In this document: in pieces, positions 1 through 8,592 of the stretch | Layout: the number at the start of each line of letters is the position of its first letter | Position numbering within the stretch: the stretch's first letter is position 1 | DNA from: Lentisphaeria bacterium | GTDB lineage: Bacteria; Verrucomicrobiota; Lentisphaeria; Oligosphaerales; Oligosphaeraceae | Reading direction: 5' to 3' | DNA length: 64,000 nt | NCBI GenBank assembly: GCA_016288215.1 | Contig: JAEEYQ010000051.1 | Span: 1 to 64,000, forward strand | Made by a program: the position numbers and the translations under genes | The notes under the pieces: generated by a model | The model's input: only the letters and a program-made list of their open reading frames with translations | Told to the model about the DNA's origin: nothing | Database searches by the model: none

Positions 1-93
1 CCACTTTCGCGCCCGAGGGCGCGCTCGTTCGACTTGCATGCCTAATCCATGCCGCCAGCGTTCATTCTGAGCCAGGATCAAACTCTCCATTGC
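1..93 (-). rRNA. 16S ribosomal RNA, 5' end (partial)
   Basis: Read on the minus strand, this edge contains AGAGTTTGATCCTGGCTCAG, the universal 16S 5' primer site, followed by the GAACGCTGGCGGC and GGCATGCAAGTCGAACG blocks that open bacterial 16S genes. Placing the AGAGTTTG motif at its E. coli position 8 puts the mature 5' end near base 93. The gene runs out of the window to the left. The sequence style fits the PVC group, but 93 bases are too few for firm taxonomy. Confidence 0.95.
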
Positions 94-466
94 AGAAAGA
101 CCTTGGGGGCCGCGGCATGACGCCGCGGCTTCGCCTTCTCTTCAATTTCGCTTTTTTCTCGTGACAATCGCTCTGTATTGCGCTGCTCGGTTTCCAAGGA
201 GCCCGCCGCCCTCTCCGGACGGCGAGTGTTTAAGATAGCACGGTTTTCCCCCTCCGCAAGCCGTCAGGCCGAAAAAAGTGACTTTTTTCGTGAAAAAAAT
301 GATTTTTTATCGTCCTCGGCCCTTTCCGAGGTCATTCGGCAACGGCAAAAACGATAAATGTTCCCTGTCGCGGGGGCATATTTTGAATGTTCCCGCCATA
401 CGGCTATATTTATGGAATATTGTGTGAACGGTTTGACCATACCATTGTTCAACAGGAGAGTTTTCC
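94..466. other. Intergenic region with rRNA leader and promoter
   Basis: About 370 bases lie between the 16S start and the amidohydrolase start. The half next to the 16S is the untranslated leader of the rRNA operon, reading leftward, and is GC-rich with hairpin potential (the GCCGCGG/CCGCGGC pair around 107-130). The other half is AT-richer and must hold the rightward promoter of the amidohydrolase gene, for which I see no clear -35/-10 pair. A good Shine-Dalgarno, AGGAGAG, lies at 454-460. No convincing small gene is present. Confidence 0.6.
232..259 (-). promoter_or_regulatory. Candidate rRNA operon promoter
   Basis: On the minus strand a TTGCGG -35 box (254-259) is separated by 16 bp from a TATCTT -10 box (232-237), about 140 bases before the 16S 5' end. 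Position and spacing fit a housekeeping-sigma rRNA promoter. The boxes are imperfect and there may be further upstream promoters, so this is an inference from spacing. Confidence 0.45.
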
Positions 467-1342
467 ATGTTTTTTGACATGCATGTGCACGCCTATTTGT
501 ATCCAGGTCCGCCGCAGGATGGGCAGACCCAATTCGCCAATCCCGCCCAAATTGTGGAAATGTATGATGCTCACCACATTGAATGCGGAATTCTCATGCC
601 GTTGATTGGACCGGAGACCTATCTTCCCCAATCCAATGAAGAGATTTTGGAGATGACCCGCCTATATCCGGGCCGTTTCCTTCCCTTCTGCAATTTGGAT
701 CCGAGAGGCATCTCCAACTCGCCAACGACGGATTTCTCCCCTTGGCTCTCATGGTATAAAGATCACGGCTTCAAGGGAATAGGGGAATTCATGCCCAATC
801 TGCCCTTCACTCATCCCCTCGTCATGAACTTCTTCCGTCAAGTGGAGGCATTCGAGTTTCCGCTCACATTTGACATTTCCGCCCAAATTGGCGGAGACTA
901 TGGCCTTTACGACGATCCGGGGCTTCCCCAGCTGGAAACCTGCCTCGAGACCTTTCCCAAGCTGACCATCATCGGCCATGGTCCGTCCTTTTGGAGCGAG
1001 ATGGGCGTGCTGGAGCCGGGAGACGTCCGCTCCTCTTACATCACCCATCCCGTTCATGGAGAGGGGGCCCTTTATCGGCTGTTCCGAAACCACCCCAACC
1101 TATGGGCCGACCTGTCCGCCGGAAGCGCCTACACCGCCCTCACCCGTGACAAAGAGAACGCCATCGCCTTTCTTAACGAATTCCAAGACCGGCTCATGTA
1201 CGCGACGGACATCTGCAAGGCCGGCTCTATGTATCCTTTGGACAGCTTTCTGCTGGAATTGCGCCACGACGGATTCCTTTCGGAGGAGACGTTTCAAAAA
1301 ATAGCCATCGGCAACGCCAAACGGCTCCTCAAACTGGCGTGA
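467..1342 (+). CDS. Amidohydrolase-family TIM-barrel hydrolase
   Basis: The 291-residue protein is a metal-dependent hydrolase of the amidohydrolase_2 type (COG2159-like). It opens with the metal-binding DMHVHA motif (HxH at residues 6-8). A histidine follows in IIGHGPSFW in the middle third, and a late aspartate sits in YATDICKAG, as expected for the barrel active site. There is no signal peptide, so it is cytoplasmic. The start is set by AGGAGAG seven bases upstream. Substrate cannot be read from sequence; relatives act on decarboxylation or hydrolysis of small cyclic or aromatic acids, or on sugar lactones. hpt follows 51 bases downstream on the same strand. A second, only distantly similar family member lies at 45.4-46.2 kb. 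Confidence 0.8.
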   Translation: MFFDMHVHAYLYPGPPQDGQTQFANPAQIVEMYDAHHIECGILMPLIGPETYLPQSNEEILEMTRLYPGRFLPFCNLDPRGISNSPTTDFSPWLSWYKDHGFKGIGEFMPNLPFTHPLVMNFFRQVEAFEFPLTFDISAQIGGDYGLYDDPGLPQLETCLETFPKLTIIGHGPSFWSEMGVLEPGDVRSSYITHPVHGEGALYRLFRNHPNLWADLSAGSAYTALTRDKENAIAFLNEFQDRLMYATDICKAGSMYPLDSFLLELRHDGFLSEETFQKIAIGNAKRLLKLA

Positions 1343-1393
1343 GACGCCAACAGGTCCCGCCGCTCTGCAACGTTTTCCCCTCTAAAATCTCTA

Positions 1394-1951
1394 ATGAAGC
1401 TGACGATGACTCCACAATCCAACACCTTTGACAGTCAGATTTCCGTCCTGTTCACCCAAGAACAGATAGCCCAACGAGTCCAACAGATGGGGCTGGAGAT
1501 GACAGAATTCTACAGAGGCAAGGCGTTGACGGTGGTTGCCCTGGCCAACGGCGCCCTGCCCTTTGCCTCTGACCTGATTCGCGCCATCCGCCTTCCCCTC
1601 TTCGTGGACTCCCTAGCCATCGCCAGCTATCATGGAGACCAGCGGGGCAACGACATCTCCTTCCGCTCTTCGCTGAAACTGGATCCCGCCAACCGCCATA
1701 TTCTTTTGGTTGACGAGGTGCTGGACAGCGGGCGGACCCTAAACGTCACCCGCCGTTACGTTTTGGAAAAGCGAGCCCAAGACGTCCGCACCGCCGTGAT
1801 GATCGACAAACAAGTTCCACGACCTTCCGACGGACTGCCACGGGCGGACTGGACCGGCTTCTCCGCGCCTGACGCCTATCTTGTGGGCTATGGACTGGAC
1901 TCCCATGAGCTGTACCGTAACCTGCCCTATATTGGAGTCGTAACAAATTGA
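1394..1951 (+). CDS. hpt: Hypoxanthine phosphoribosyltransferase
   Basis: Transfers phosphoribose from PRPP to hypoxanthine or guanine in purine salvage, in the cytoplasm. The 185-residue length is normal. The PRPP-binding signature ILLVDEVLDSGRT lies at about residues 103-115. The C-terminal YLVGYGLDSHELYRNLPYIG block is the typical base-binding and closing segment of bacterial Hpt. The annotated start gives an MKLTMTPQ N-terminus; the second ATG (1406) is an equally possible start and neither has a strong Shine-Dalgarno. It may be cotranscribed with the amidohydrolase upstream. The identification is firm, with substrate preference (hypoxanthine against guanine or xanthine) left open. Confidence 0.93.
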   Translation: MKLTMTPQSNTFDSQISVLFTQEQIAQRVQQMGLEMTEFYRGKALTVVALANGALPFASDLIRAIRLPLFVDSLAIASYHGDQRGNDISFRSSLKLDPANRHILLVDEVLDSGRTLNVTRRYVLEKRAQDVRTAVMIDKQVPRPSDGLPRADWTGFSAPDAYLVGYGLDSHELYRNLPYIGVVTN

Positions 1952-2240
1952 TAATTAGCAAGTTATAACTTTAACAAAGGGAATTAGAAATTAGAAATCT
2001 GGCATGCGTCATGGGGCATCGGGCTGTTTTTGCGGTCTCCATGCGGGCGAATGTGGCAGCTGAATCCGCATTGTCCATGATTTTTCAGCAAAACGCGACG
2101 ACGTAAAAGGCAAAGCCGGATGAATGGAGTACATTAATAGGAATGTTTTCCACGGGAGGGCAGCGACATGGGCATGAACAGACGGTCTGTCCACAGGGTT
2201 CCCTATACATATATATAATAAGGTATAAAAGGAGTGTTCC
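1952..2240. other. Intergenic region with short AATTAG repeat
   Basis: Nearly 290 bases without a gene separate hpt from the alpha-galactosidase. Near the hpt end there is a short GAATTAGAAATTAGAAAT run (about 1980-1998), one of at least four places in the window with AATTAG-type repeats. The right end holds the AT-rich promoter block at 2204-2227. The middle shows nothing I can name. Confidence 0.5.
2204..2227 (+). promoter_or_regulatory. AT-rich promoter block upstream of alpha-galactosidase
   Basis: The stretch TATACATATATATAATAAGG followed by TATAAAAGG lies 14-37 bases before the ATG. It contains a perfect TATAAT hexamer and the downstream AAGGTATA element that recurs before several other genes here (see the promoter-motif finding). 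I see no good -35 box. A strong Shine-Dalgarno, AAAAGGAG, sits at about 2227-2234. Confidence 0.45.
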
Positions 2241-4448
2241 ATGATTGACATTCTGTCCGATGGACGGCTGTTCCATCTGAAGACCCGCCACACGTCATAT
2301 GTCTTCTTCGCCAACCCTGTCGGGCGGCTGGAGCACATCTACTACGGCAAGCGCATCGAAGACGTGGCGTCGATCCTTTGCCGCCACGGCAGGCAGTATC
2401 CCGCCTCCTTCTGCCCCATGCGGCAGGATGAAAGCTCCGACCAGGGGCCTGATATACTCCCACAGGAGTACAGCGGCTTCAATTCAGGGGACATGCGAAT
2501 CGCCGCCGTGGCCGCCACGGGACCGGACGGTGCCTGCTGGACCGACCCCCGCTTCGTCTCCCATCGGCTCACAGACACGAAGCGCCCGCTCAACGGCCTG
2601 CCGCACGCCTTCGGCAACGCCAAGGGCGAAAATCTGGAAATCACGTGCCGCGATGCATTTACAGGATTGGAAATTATCCTGCTCTACAGTGTCTTTGAGG
2701 AATGCGACACCCTCACCCGCTCCGCCATCATCACGAACCTCTCCCCCGCCCCTATCCAACTGAACCGTGTCATGAGTGGCCAATTGGATGTGATGGGCAA
2801 GCAAGAACTCGAAATGGTCGACTTCCAAGGCAGCTGGTGCCGCGAGCGGACAGCGGAGCGTGTGCCCCTGCGCCATGGTCTGCAGGCCACGGGAAGCACG
2901 CGCGGTGCCACAGGGCATGTCAACACCGCCGCCACCGTCCTTTGCGAGAAGACAACCACGGAGACACAGGGAGAGGCATTTGGCTTCGTCCTCGAATACA
3001 GCGGCAACCACTATGAGGGCATTGAGCTGACCCAATTCGACATGGTCCGCGTTCAGCTGGGCATCCATCCGGATTTCTTCAGCTGGAAACTGGAGCCTGG
3101 TGCCTCCTTCGAGACCCCTGAAATGGCCATGACCTATTCGGCGGAAGGCTTTGGCCTCATGTCCCGAAACCTCCACGACTTCATGCGCGGCCATCTCATC
3201 CGCAGCCCCTGGAACGGCAAACGCCGCCCCATTCTCATCAACAATTGGGAAGCCACCTTCTTCGACTTCAACACCCAGAAGATCTTGGACATTGCCCGCG
3301 TGGCCGCCACCATCGGCATCGAGATGTTGGTTCTGGACGACGGCTGGTTCGGCCATCGGGATGATGACCGCACCTCTTTGGGAGACTGGTTCGAGTTCCG
3401 CAGCAAAATCGGCGACATGAAGGAGCTGGCGGACAGCATCCACGCTCTTGGCATGAAATTCGGCCTGTGGTTCGAGCCCGAAATGATCTCTGAGGACAGC
3501 GAACTCTACCGTGCCCATCCGGATTGGGTCCTCTGCGTCCCCAACCGCCCCCGCTGCTACGGCCGCACCCAACTGATTTTGGACTTCAGCCGACCGGAAG
3601 TCGTTCAGCACCTCTACGATGTCATGGCCGGACTCATCGCCCGCGCAGGCATTGACTACATCAAATGGGACATGAACCGCAACATGTCGGACATCTTCTC
3701 CTCGCCATTGCCCGCGGACCAACAGGGGGAAGTGCCTCATCGCTACATACTTGGCGTCTATGCGCTCCACGAGCGGCTGATTCAGACCTTCCCCAATCTG
3801 CTTATCGAAGGCTGCTCCGGCGGCGGCGGCCGCTTCGACGCGGGCATGCTCTATTACCTCCCCCAAATCTGGTGCAGCGACAACACCAACGCCATCGACC
3901 GCCTGCGCATCCAGGCCGGCACCTCCATGATCTATCCCGTCGCCTCCATGGGCGCCCACATCAGCACTCAGCACACCACCGCGCGATTCATCCCCTTCGA
4001 AACCCGCGGCAACGTGGCCATGGCCGGCACCTTCGGCTATGAATTGGACCTGACCAAGCTGACGGAGGAGGAAAAGGCCACCGCCATCCGCCTCAACGCC
4101 GCCTATCATCGCTATCATGACGTCATCTCCGAAGGGGACTACTACCGCCTCACGGACGCCTTCCGCGACAATCCCGTCGAGGCGTGGTGCTGCACGTCCA
4201 AAGACCAGTCTCAGGCCGTGCTGACCGTTGTCCGCCGGACTCATTTCGGCAATGTGCTCAACACTCCGATTTTCCCCGTCCTCGGGCTGGATCCCAAACG
4301 CCACTACCGCCTTGTGAACGACGCCGTGCCTTCGGAGAAACAGCAAGTCTTCCCCGGAGACCTGCTTGCCAACATGGGCCTGTGGTGTCAGGAGCTTGGC
4401 CATAACGACTGCGATTCCATCGTCTATTTCTTCGAGGCCATTGACTGA
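2241..4448 (+). CDS. Alpha-galactosidase, glycoside hydrolase family 36
   Basis: Hydrolyses terminal alpha-1,6-galactose from raffinose-family oligosaccharides or galactomannan side chains. At 735 residues it has the family's normal length (beta-sandwich, TIM barrel, C-terminal sheet). Visible family motifs are LDDGWFG at about residues 366-372, WFEPEMI at about 410, YIKWDMNRN with nucleophile Asp477, and WCSDNTNA with acid/base Asp547. These match the spacing in E. coli RafA. EGCSGGGGRFD lies between them. No signal peptide is present, so it acts in the cytoplasm on imported oligosaccharides. The AGGAG ribosome site and AT-rich promoter upstream suggest a separately transcribed unit. A PTS or permease partner is not adjacent. 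Confidence 0.95.
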   Translation: MIDILSDGRLFHLKTRHTSYVFFANPVGRLEHIYYGKRIEDVASILCRHGRQYPASFCPMRQDESSDQGPDILPQEYSGFNSGDMRIAAVAATGPDGACWTDPRFVSHRLTDTKRPLNGLPHAFGNAKGENLEITCRDAFTGLEIILLYSVFEECDTLTRSAIITNLSPAPIQLNRVMSGQLDVMGKQELEMVDFQGSWCRERTAERVPLRHGLQATGSTRGATGHVNTAATVLCEKTTTETQGEAFGFVLEYSGNHYEGIELTQFDMVRVQLGIHPDFFSWKLEPGASFETPEMAMTYSAEGFGLMSRNLHDFMRGHLIRSPWNGKRRPILINNWEATFFDFNTQKILDIARVAATIGIEMLVLDDGWFGHRDDDRTSLGDWFEFRSKIGDMKELADSIHALGMKFGLWFEPEMISEDSELYRAHPDWVLCVPNRPRCYGRTQLILDFSRPEVVQHLYDVMAGLIARAGIDYIKWDMNRNMSDIFSSPLPADQQGEVPHRYILGVYALHERLIQTFPNLLIEGCSGGGGRFDAGMLYYLPQIWCSDNTNAIDRLRIQAGTSMIYPVASMGAHISTQHTTARFIPFETRGNVAMAGTFGYELDLTKLTEEEKATAIRLNAAYHRYHDVISEGDYYRLTDAFRDNPVEAWCCTSKDQSQAVLTVVRRTHFGNVLNTPIFPVLGLDPKRHYRLVNDAVPSEKQQVFPGDLLANMGLWCQELGHNDCDSIVYFFEAID

Positions 4449-4559
4449 AGGGCTCCTTTCCGGCCGTTTCGGCTGCCTTTCAGGAGTTCCGTTGAACAGC
4501 AAAAACGCATTCATCTACAGAAACTAATATTTCATTTTTATTCTTTTTCTTTCCTTTAT

Positions 4560-5807
4560 ATGCACACATTTGATGAACTGTCAACCCCCTTTGTCAGCCG
4601 TGGAAAGGATGAAATCGTCCCCTTCCCGCAGGAACTGCCCACTCACCCCCAAAACCTTTGGAATCTTCAGGAACTATTCCGCCAGCCAGAGACCTTTGAG
4701 GCGCCAAAACCCTTTCAAGATGCCGTCGCCGGGCAGTCCATCCAGCCGCTGATGATCGCCACCGAACCTCACGAGGGCCATCCCGCCAAATTCTTCGCGT
4801 GGGTGGGCTTCCCCGAACATGCGGACGCACAGCACAAGGTCCCCGGCATCGTGCTCGTCCACGGCGGCGGCGGCACCGCTTTCCGCTATTGGGTCAAATT
4901 GTGGAATGAGCGCGGCTACGCCGCCATCGCCCTGGATGCCTTCGGCCACCTTCCTCAGCTCAACGGCGACATGGACGACTTCTGCGCGGACTCCCATGAA
5001 TGGTCCGGCGCCCATCCGCCGCAAATCTCCGACGCCATCGACAAGCCAGAGCACGATCAATGGAGCTATCAGGCCGTCGCCGCCGTCATCCGCGCCCATT
5101 CTCTGCTGCGCACATTCCCACAAGTTGATGCGGACCGCATCGGCATCACGGGCATTTCATGGGGTGGCTATCTGACCTGCATCGTCTCCGGGCTCGACTC
5201 CCGCTTCCGCTTCGCGGCCCCCATCTACGGCTGCGGCTTCTTGGGGCAGGATTCCAGCTGGCACAACGACTTTCTCCAATTGGGTCAGGAGCGAGCTGAA
5301 AAGTGGCTGCGGCTTTGGGATCCGTCCCGCTATCTTGTCCATGCCACCATGCCCATGTTTTTCTGCAACGGCACCAACGACCCTCACTTCTACACGGAAA
5401 TCTGGAACCGCTCCACCCTCCTTCCTCCCACCGCCGTGACCCGAAGCTACAAAATCCGCATGCACCACGACCATGCCCCTTCCGGAGATCCGCCGGAAGT
5501 CCGGCTCTTCGCGGACTCCATGCTGCAAGGCAAGCCGGCGCTGCCTGCCTTGTCTGAAATGCAACAGGAAGGCCGCCAATTGACTGCCACCGTAACTCTC
5601 TCCACGGGAAGCATTAAGGAAGCCCATCTCGTCTATACGCAGGACCTTGGCTTCTGGCCGGACCGCCTGTGGTGCTCTACACCCGCCGCGTGGGATGCCT
5701 CCGCCGACACCCTCACCGCCACGGCTCCTGAGGCCGCCACCGCCGCCTATCTGGCCGTCACGGACTCCCGTGACGCCTGGGTCAGCACCCCTCTCGCCTT
5801 CTTCTGA
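4560..5807 (+). CDS. Alpha/beta hydrolase, acetyl-xylan-esterase/dienelactone-hydrolase-like
   Basis: A 415-residue cytoplasmic alpha/beta hydrolase. The nucleophile elbow is GISWGGY with Ser200. An HGGGG oxyanion-hole loop lies at about residues 101-105. The likely catalytic histidine is in HHDHAP (His305), leaving about 110 C-terminal residues that may form an extra beta domain. Relatives remove acetyl or other acyl groups from carbohydrates, which fits the alpha-galactosidase 111 bases upstream, but the substrate is not shown by the sequence. The ATG has only a weak ribosome site, and the region before it is AT-rich. The stop codon is two bases before the xerD start, so translation of the two is probably coupled. 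Confidence 0.8.
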   Translation: MHTFDELSTPFVSRGKDEIVPFPQELPTHPQNLWNLQELFRQPETFEAPKPFQDAVAGQSIQPLMIATEPHEGHPAKFFAWVGFPEHADAQHKVPGIVLVHGGGGTAFRYWVKLWNERGYAAIALDAFGHLPQLNGDMDDFCADSHEWSGAHPPQISDAIDKPEHDQWSYQAVAAVIRAHSLLRTFPQVDADRIGITGISWGGYLTCIVSGLDSRFRFAAPIYGCGFLGQDSSWHNDFLQLGQERAEKWLRLWDPSRYLVHATMPMFFCNGTNDPHFYTEIWNRSTLLPPTAVTRSYKIRMHHDHAPSGDPPEVRLFADSMLQGKPALPALSEMQQEGRQLTATVTLSTGSIKEAHLVYTQDLGFWPDRLWCSTPAAWDASADTLTATAPEAATAAYLAVTDSRDAWVSTPLAFF

Positions 5808-5809
5808 AC

Positions 5810-6700
5810 ATGCGCAACGACTATCTGGAGGAATTCATCGGTCATCTCCGGCTGGAACGCGGTTTGGCCGCCAACACTGCCGCCGCCTACGCCAGTGACC
5901 TCCGCTTTTTCTTCGCATATTTGGAACAACTTGGAATTCAAGATGTTGGAGAAATCGACCGCTCCCACATCCTTGACTTTCTGGAGAACAGCAAAGGGGA
6001 TGGCATGGAGACTAGCACCATCGCCCGCCGACTGGTTTCCATCAAAGTCTATTTCCGCTTTCTGGCCGTGGAGAAAATTGTCCCCTCCGACTTCACGGAA
6101 ATCATGGAGCATCCGCGGCTGTGGCGGCTGATTCCAGATTTTCTCTCTCTGCGGGAGGTCGATGCGCTGTTGGGTGCCTTTTCCGGCCGCGAGCCGCTGG
6201 AGATCCGGAACCGTGCCCTGCTGGAGCTGCTCTACGCCTCCGGCCTCCGCGCCAGCGAAATCTGCACCCTCCGCAAGGACGGAGTGCTTCTGGAAAAGCG
6301 GTTTCTGCGGGTCATCGGCAAGGGAAACAAGGAGCGGCTGGTGCCCTTTGGCTCAAGCGCCCTCCACAGCCTGAAACGCTATTTGGTCAAAGCCCGCCCC
6401 GAACTGCTCCGCGAAGAGGATCCCATCCCCTTCTTCCTCTCCAACAACGGCCGCATGCTCACCCGCGAGCGGATCTGGATGATTGTGAAAGAAGCGGCCT
6501 CGCGAGCCGGTATCCGCAAAAACATCTATCCCCACATCCTGCGGCATTCCTTCGCCACCCATCTGCTGACCAACGGTGCAGACTTGCGTGTCATTCAAGA
6601 GATGCTCGGTCATGCAAGTATTGCTACCACACAGATTTACACCCATACGGACAGTGCGCGGATCGCCCAGGCCCATCATCGATTCCATCCACGGGCGTGA
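5810..6700 (+). CDS. xerD: Tyrosine recombinase XerD/XerC
   Basis: Site-specific recombinase that resolves chromosome dimers at dif during cell division. The 296-residue length and all catalytic residues are as in XerD: Arg147 in GLRASEI, His242-x2-Arg245 in HILRHSFATHL, His268 in LGHAS, and nucleophile Tyr277 in QIYTHTD. The N-terminal SAM-like DNA-binding domain begins LEEFIGHLRLERG, closer to XerD than XerC, although the choice between paralogues is tentative. The start lies two bases after the preceding hydrolase gene's stop, an unusual pairing of a housekeeping recombinase with a carbohydrate-type hydrolase. No flanking integrase-type attachment repeats are seen, which argues against a mobile element. 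Confidence 0.93.
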   Translation: MRNDYLEEFIGHLRLERGLAANTAAAYASDLRFFFAYLEQLGIQDVGEIDRSHILDFLENSKGDGMETSTIARRLVSIKVYFRFLAVEKIVPSDFTEIMEHPRLWRLIPDFLSLREVDALLGAFSGREPLEIRNRALLELLYASGLRASEICTLRKDGVLLEKRFLRVIGKGNKERLVPFGSSALHSLKRYLVKARPELLREEDPIPFFLSNNGRMLTRERIWMIVKEAASRAGIRKNIYPHILRHSFATHLLTNGADLRVIQEMLGHASIATTQIYTHTDSARIAQAHHRFHPRA

Positions 6701-7115
6701 ATTGCTCAAACCATTGCCCAGGCTTTCCATATTGCAAGATGATGAAAGAAAATGCAAGAATGGCAAAACTCGCAGAAATGGCCATTTTAGGGCCTATCTA
6801 TTGGGGGAGGTATTAATATACAGGGTTGGGCATCAATCGCAACAGAGAGCATTCTAGGGCCATTTGTGGGCATTTCCCTAAAAACATGAGGTCATTTTGG
6901 GCTATTCCAAACGCGATTTTTGCCAATTTTGTCGCTTCTCTCGGCCTCTTTTCTTTATTCATTTTTCGCATTCGTTAACATGCAATTTTATTTGCAATTC
7001 AATCTAAAAACAGCCATTGACCATGGCGGCAACCGCGGGTTTAGGTTTGCCCATCTCATAATTCATATGTTGACAGATTTTGAACGGCCATTCCGCATCC
7101 GTGGTTGTTTTTCAA
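6701..7115. other. Intergenic region, no gene recognised
   Basis: About 415 bases between xerD (plus) and a minus-strand operon end. The AT content is clearly higher than in flanking genes. It contains several imperfect copies of a GGCCATTT / GGGCATTT motif around 6780-6895, but I cannot assign a function. Open frames here are short and lack coding character. Confidence 0.5.
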
Positions 7116-7466
7116 CTAAATCAGATTGCTCAAGGCATAGGTAAGTCCATTGGCCAGACAGACATAGAGAAGAAGTTTCCGTGAGAAGCCAAAACGCAGC
7201 CCATAGACGACGTATTCGGCGAGCCAGACCAACGCCTCGCCTGTAAGCACTTCCCATGACGTCAGTTCCACGGGTCGCCCCAAGAGCCAGATGCCCAGAT
7301 TCAGCAGCAGATTGGTGCTCACGTTCACCCACACTGTTGTCAGAAGGAATGCGCGGTTCCGAAACTCGCGGGCCGTGCAGAACACAAGTCCTTCCAGCAG
7401 AACCGTCAACAGAACGCCTGCCGCCACGATTCCCGCCATTTGCAAGGGGGTGCAGGACTCAGGCAT
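7116..7466 (-). CDS. Small integral membrane protein, unknown function
   Basis: About 116 residues if it starts at ATG 7466, which has AAGGGG six bases upstream; an in-frame ATG at 7493 would add nine residues. Three or four hydrophobic segments are visible (for example IVAAGVLLTVLLEGLVF, FLLTTVWVNVSTNLLLNLGIWLL, LLLYVCLANGLTYAL), so it is an inner-membrane protein. I recognise no family. The start overlaps the end of the MFS transporter gene by eight bases, so the two are very likely coexpressed and perhaps functionally linked. Confidence 0.65.
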   Translation of the reverse strand: MPESCTPLQMAGIVAAGVLLTVLLEGLVFCTAREFRNRAFLLTTVWVNVSTNLLLNLGIWLLGRPVELTSWEVLTGEALVWLAEYVVYGLRFGFSRKLLLYVCLANGLTYALSNLI

Positions 7467-8547
7467 GACCATCCCCTTGATGATCATCGACATCGGACAC
7501 CGCCTTCAAGGAGATGCCCATGCCGTTGCGGCGGCAAAGCCAGCCCGTTGCCGCAAAGCAAACCATGGCAACAAGATAGCAGATGCTGAACCATTGTTCA
7601 CGATGGGGCATGAAGCGGACCAGACTGCCAGGAAACAGGAGGGCGGCGGCCAATCCGAACATCAGGCCCGGACGCTGCGGATACAGCCAGACCAAAACAA
7701 AGAGCGTGACTGCCATCATCAGGTTGGCCACCACCTGTCCAGCCCAAAAGCCCCATGGATGGCCAGAGACCATGGTGAGCAGAAGCCATGAGATGCCCAA
7801 GGCCCAAAGTCCCACCGTCCATGGCCCCATGCGGTCCGCCAAAATGCCTCCCGCCATTTTCCCCAAGACGACTCCTACGCCAAGGGCCAACGACCACGCT
7901 ATAACCCCTTGCCATGGAGGAGCCATGCAGCTGCCGGCGGCGGCACGGCAAAGCACGCAGAACCCCATCATGGCCGCCGCCGCCGCATGCCAGGACCCAT
8001 GCCCTTTAAAAGTCATATCATCCTTATTACAAGTATCTTCCAAACATTCCTCCGGCGGGAAGAATCCATAGAGGACAGCCATGGCCAGCAAAGCCGCCAA
8101 TGAAACCGAATGCATGATCGTCGGCCATAGGGTTCCCATGCAGATGCCCAATGCCCCCGGAGCCACAAAGAATCCCAAAGCCCAGCTCTTGACGATGCGG
8201 CCCCCAATCCCTTGAGTCCTAATCACTTCCCGTCCTGCCGACACATGGAACAGGCTGTTGCCCAGACCCAAAAGCCCGATGGACAGCCAGGGCAACCCCA
8301 ACGTCAGACAGCCGCCGACACCAAGCATGGCGATGGACACCGCACCAAGCCATCGGTCCCGCCTGACACGATCCGCCAAATATCCCGTAAGCATTTGCGT
8401 CGCAAAGGCAAGGAAATTGTAGACGCTGACCATTTCAAAGGCCTGCGTCCCGTTGCGGGCGATGAGGGGGCCAAGCACCGTGGCGCAGCAGACGGCATCC
8501 ACAAGAAAATGGAAACCCATGGCATAGGCCAATGGAGGCACCGCCAT
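7459..8547 (-). CDS. MFS-type membrane transporter
   Basis: About 362 residues with roughly 11-12 hydrophobic helices. After the second helix region it carries GYLADRVRRDR, the classic loop 2-3 signature of major facilitator superfamily transporters, and a weaker repeat, GGILADRMG, in the second half. It is therefore a probable secondary carrier for a small solute or drug; substrate unknown. Start choice is uncertain: ATG 8547 is used here, while a TTG at 8586 would add 13 polar residues, and neither has a convincing ribosome site. It lies between the proline-rich protein and the small membrane protein in a tight minus-strand operon. Confidence 0.75.
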   Translation of the reverse strand: MAVPPLAYAMGFHFLVDAVCCATVLGPLIARNGTQAFEMVSVYNFLAFATQMLTGYLADRVRRDRWLGAVSIAMLGVGGCLTLGLPWLSIGLLGLGNSLFHVSAGREVIRTQGIGGRIVKSWALGFFVAPGALGICMGTLWPTIMHSVSLAALLAMAVLYGFFPPEECLEDTCNKDDMTFKGHGSWHAAAAAMMGFCVLCRAAAGSCMAPPWQGVIAWSLALGVGVVLGKMAGGILADRMGPWTVGLWALGISWLLLTMVSGHPWGFWAGQVVANLMMAVTLFVLVWLYPQRPGLMFGLAAALLFPGSLVRFMPHREQWFSICYLVAMVCFAATGWLCRRNGMGISLKAVSDVDDHQGDGHA

Positions 8548-8592
8548 GGGATGGGATTGAATCTGCTTGTTTCGTTCCTTATTCAAGAGATG

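Noticed and set aside
2484-4514. Long minus-strand open frame of 676 codons opposite the alpha-galactosidase
   Set aside because: It is antisense to a firmly identified GH36 gene; its sequence is low in complexity and lacks domain motifs. It arises from high GC at third positions.
5810-6700. Integrated mobile element around the tyrosine recombinase
   Set aside because: Its sequence and length fit housekeeping XerD; no attachment-site repeats, excision genes or tRNA neighbour were seen.
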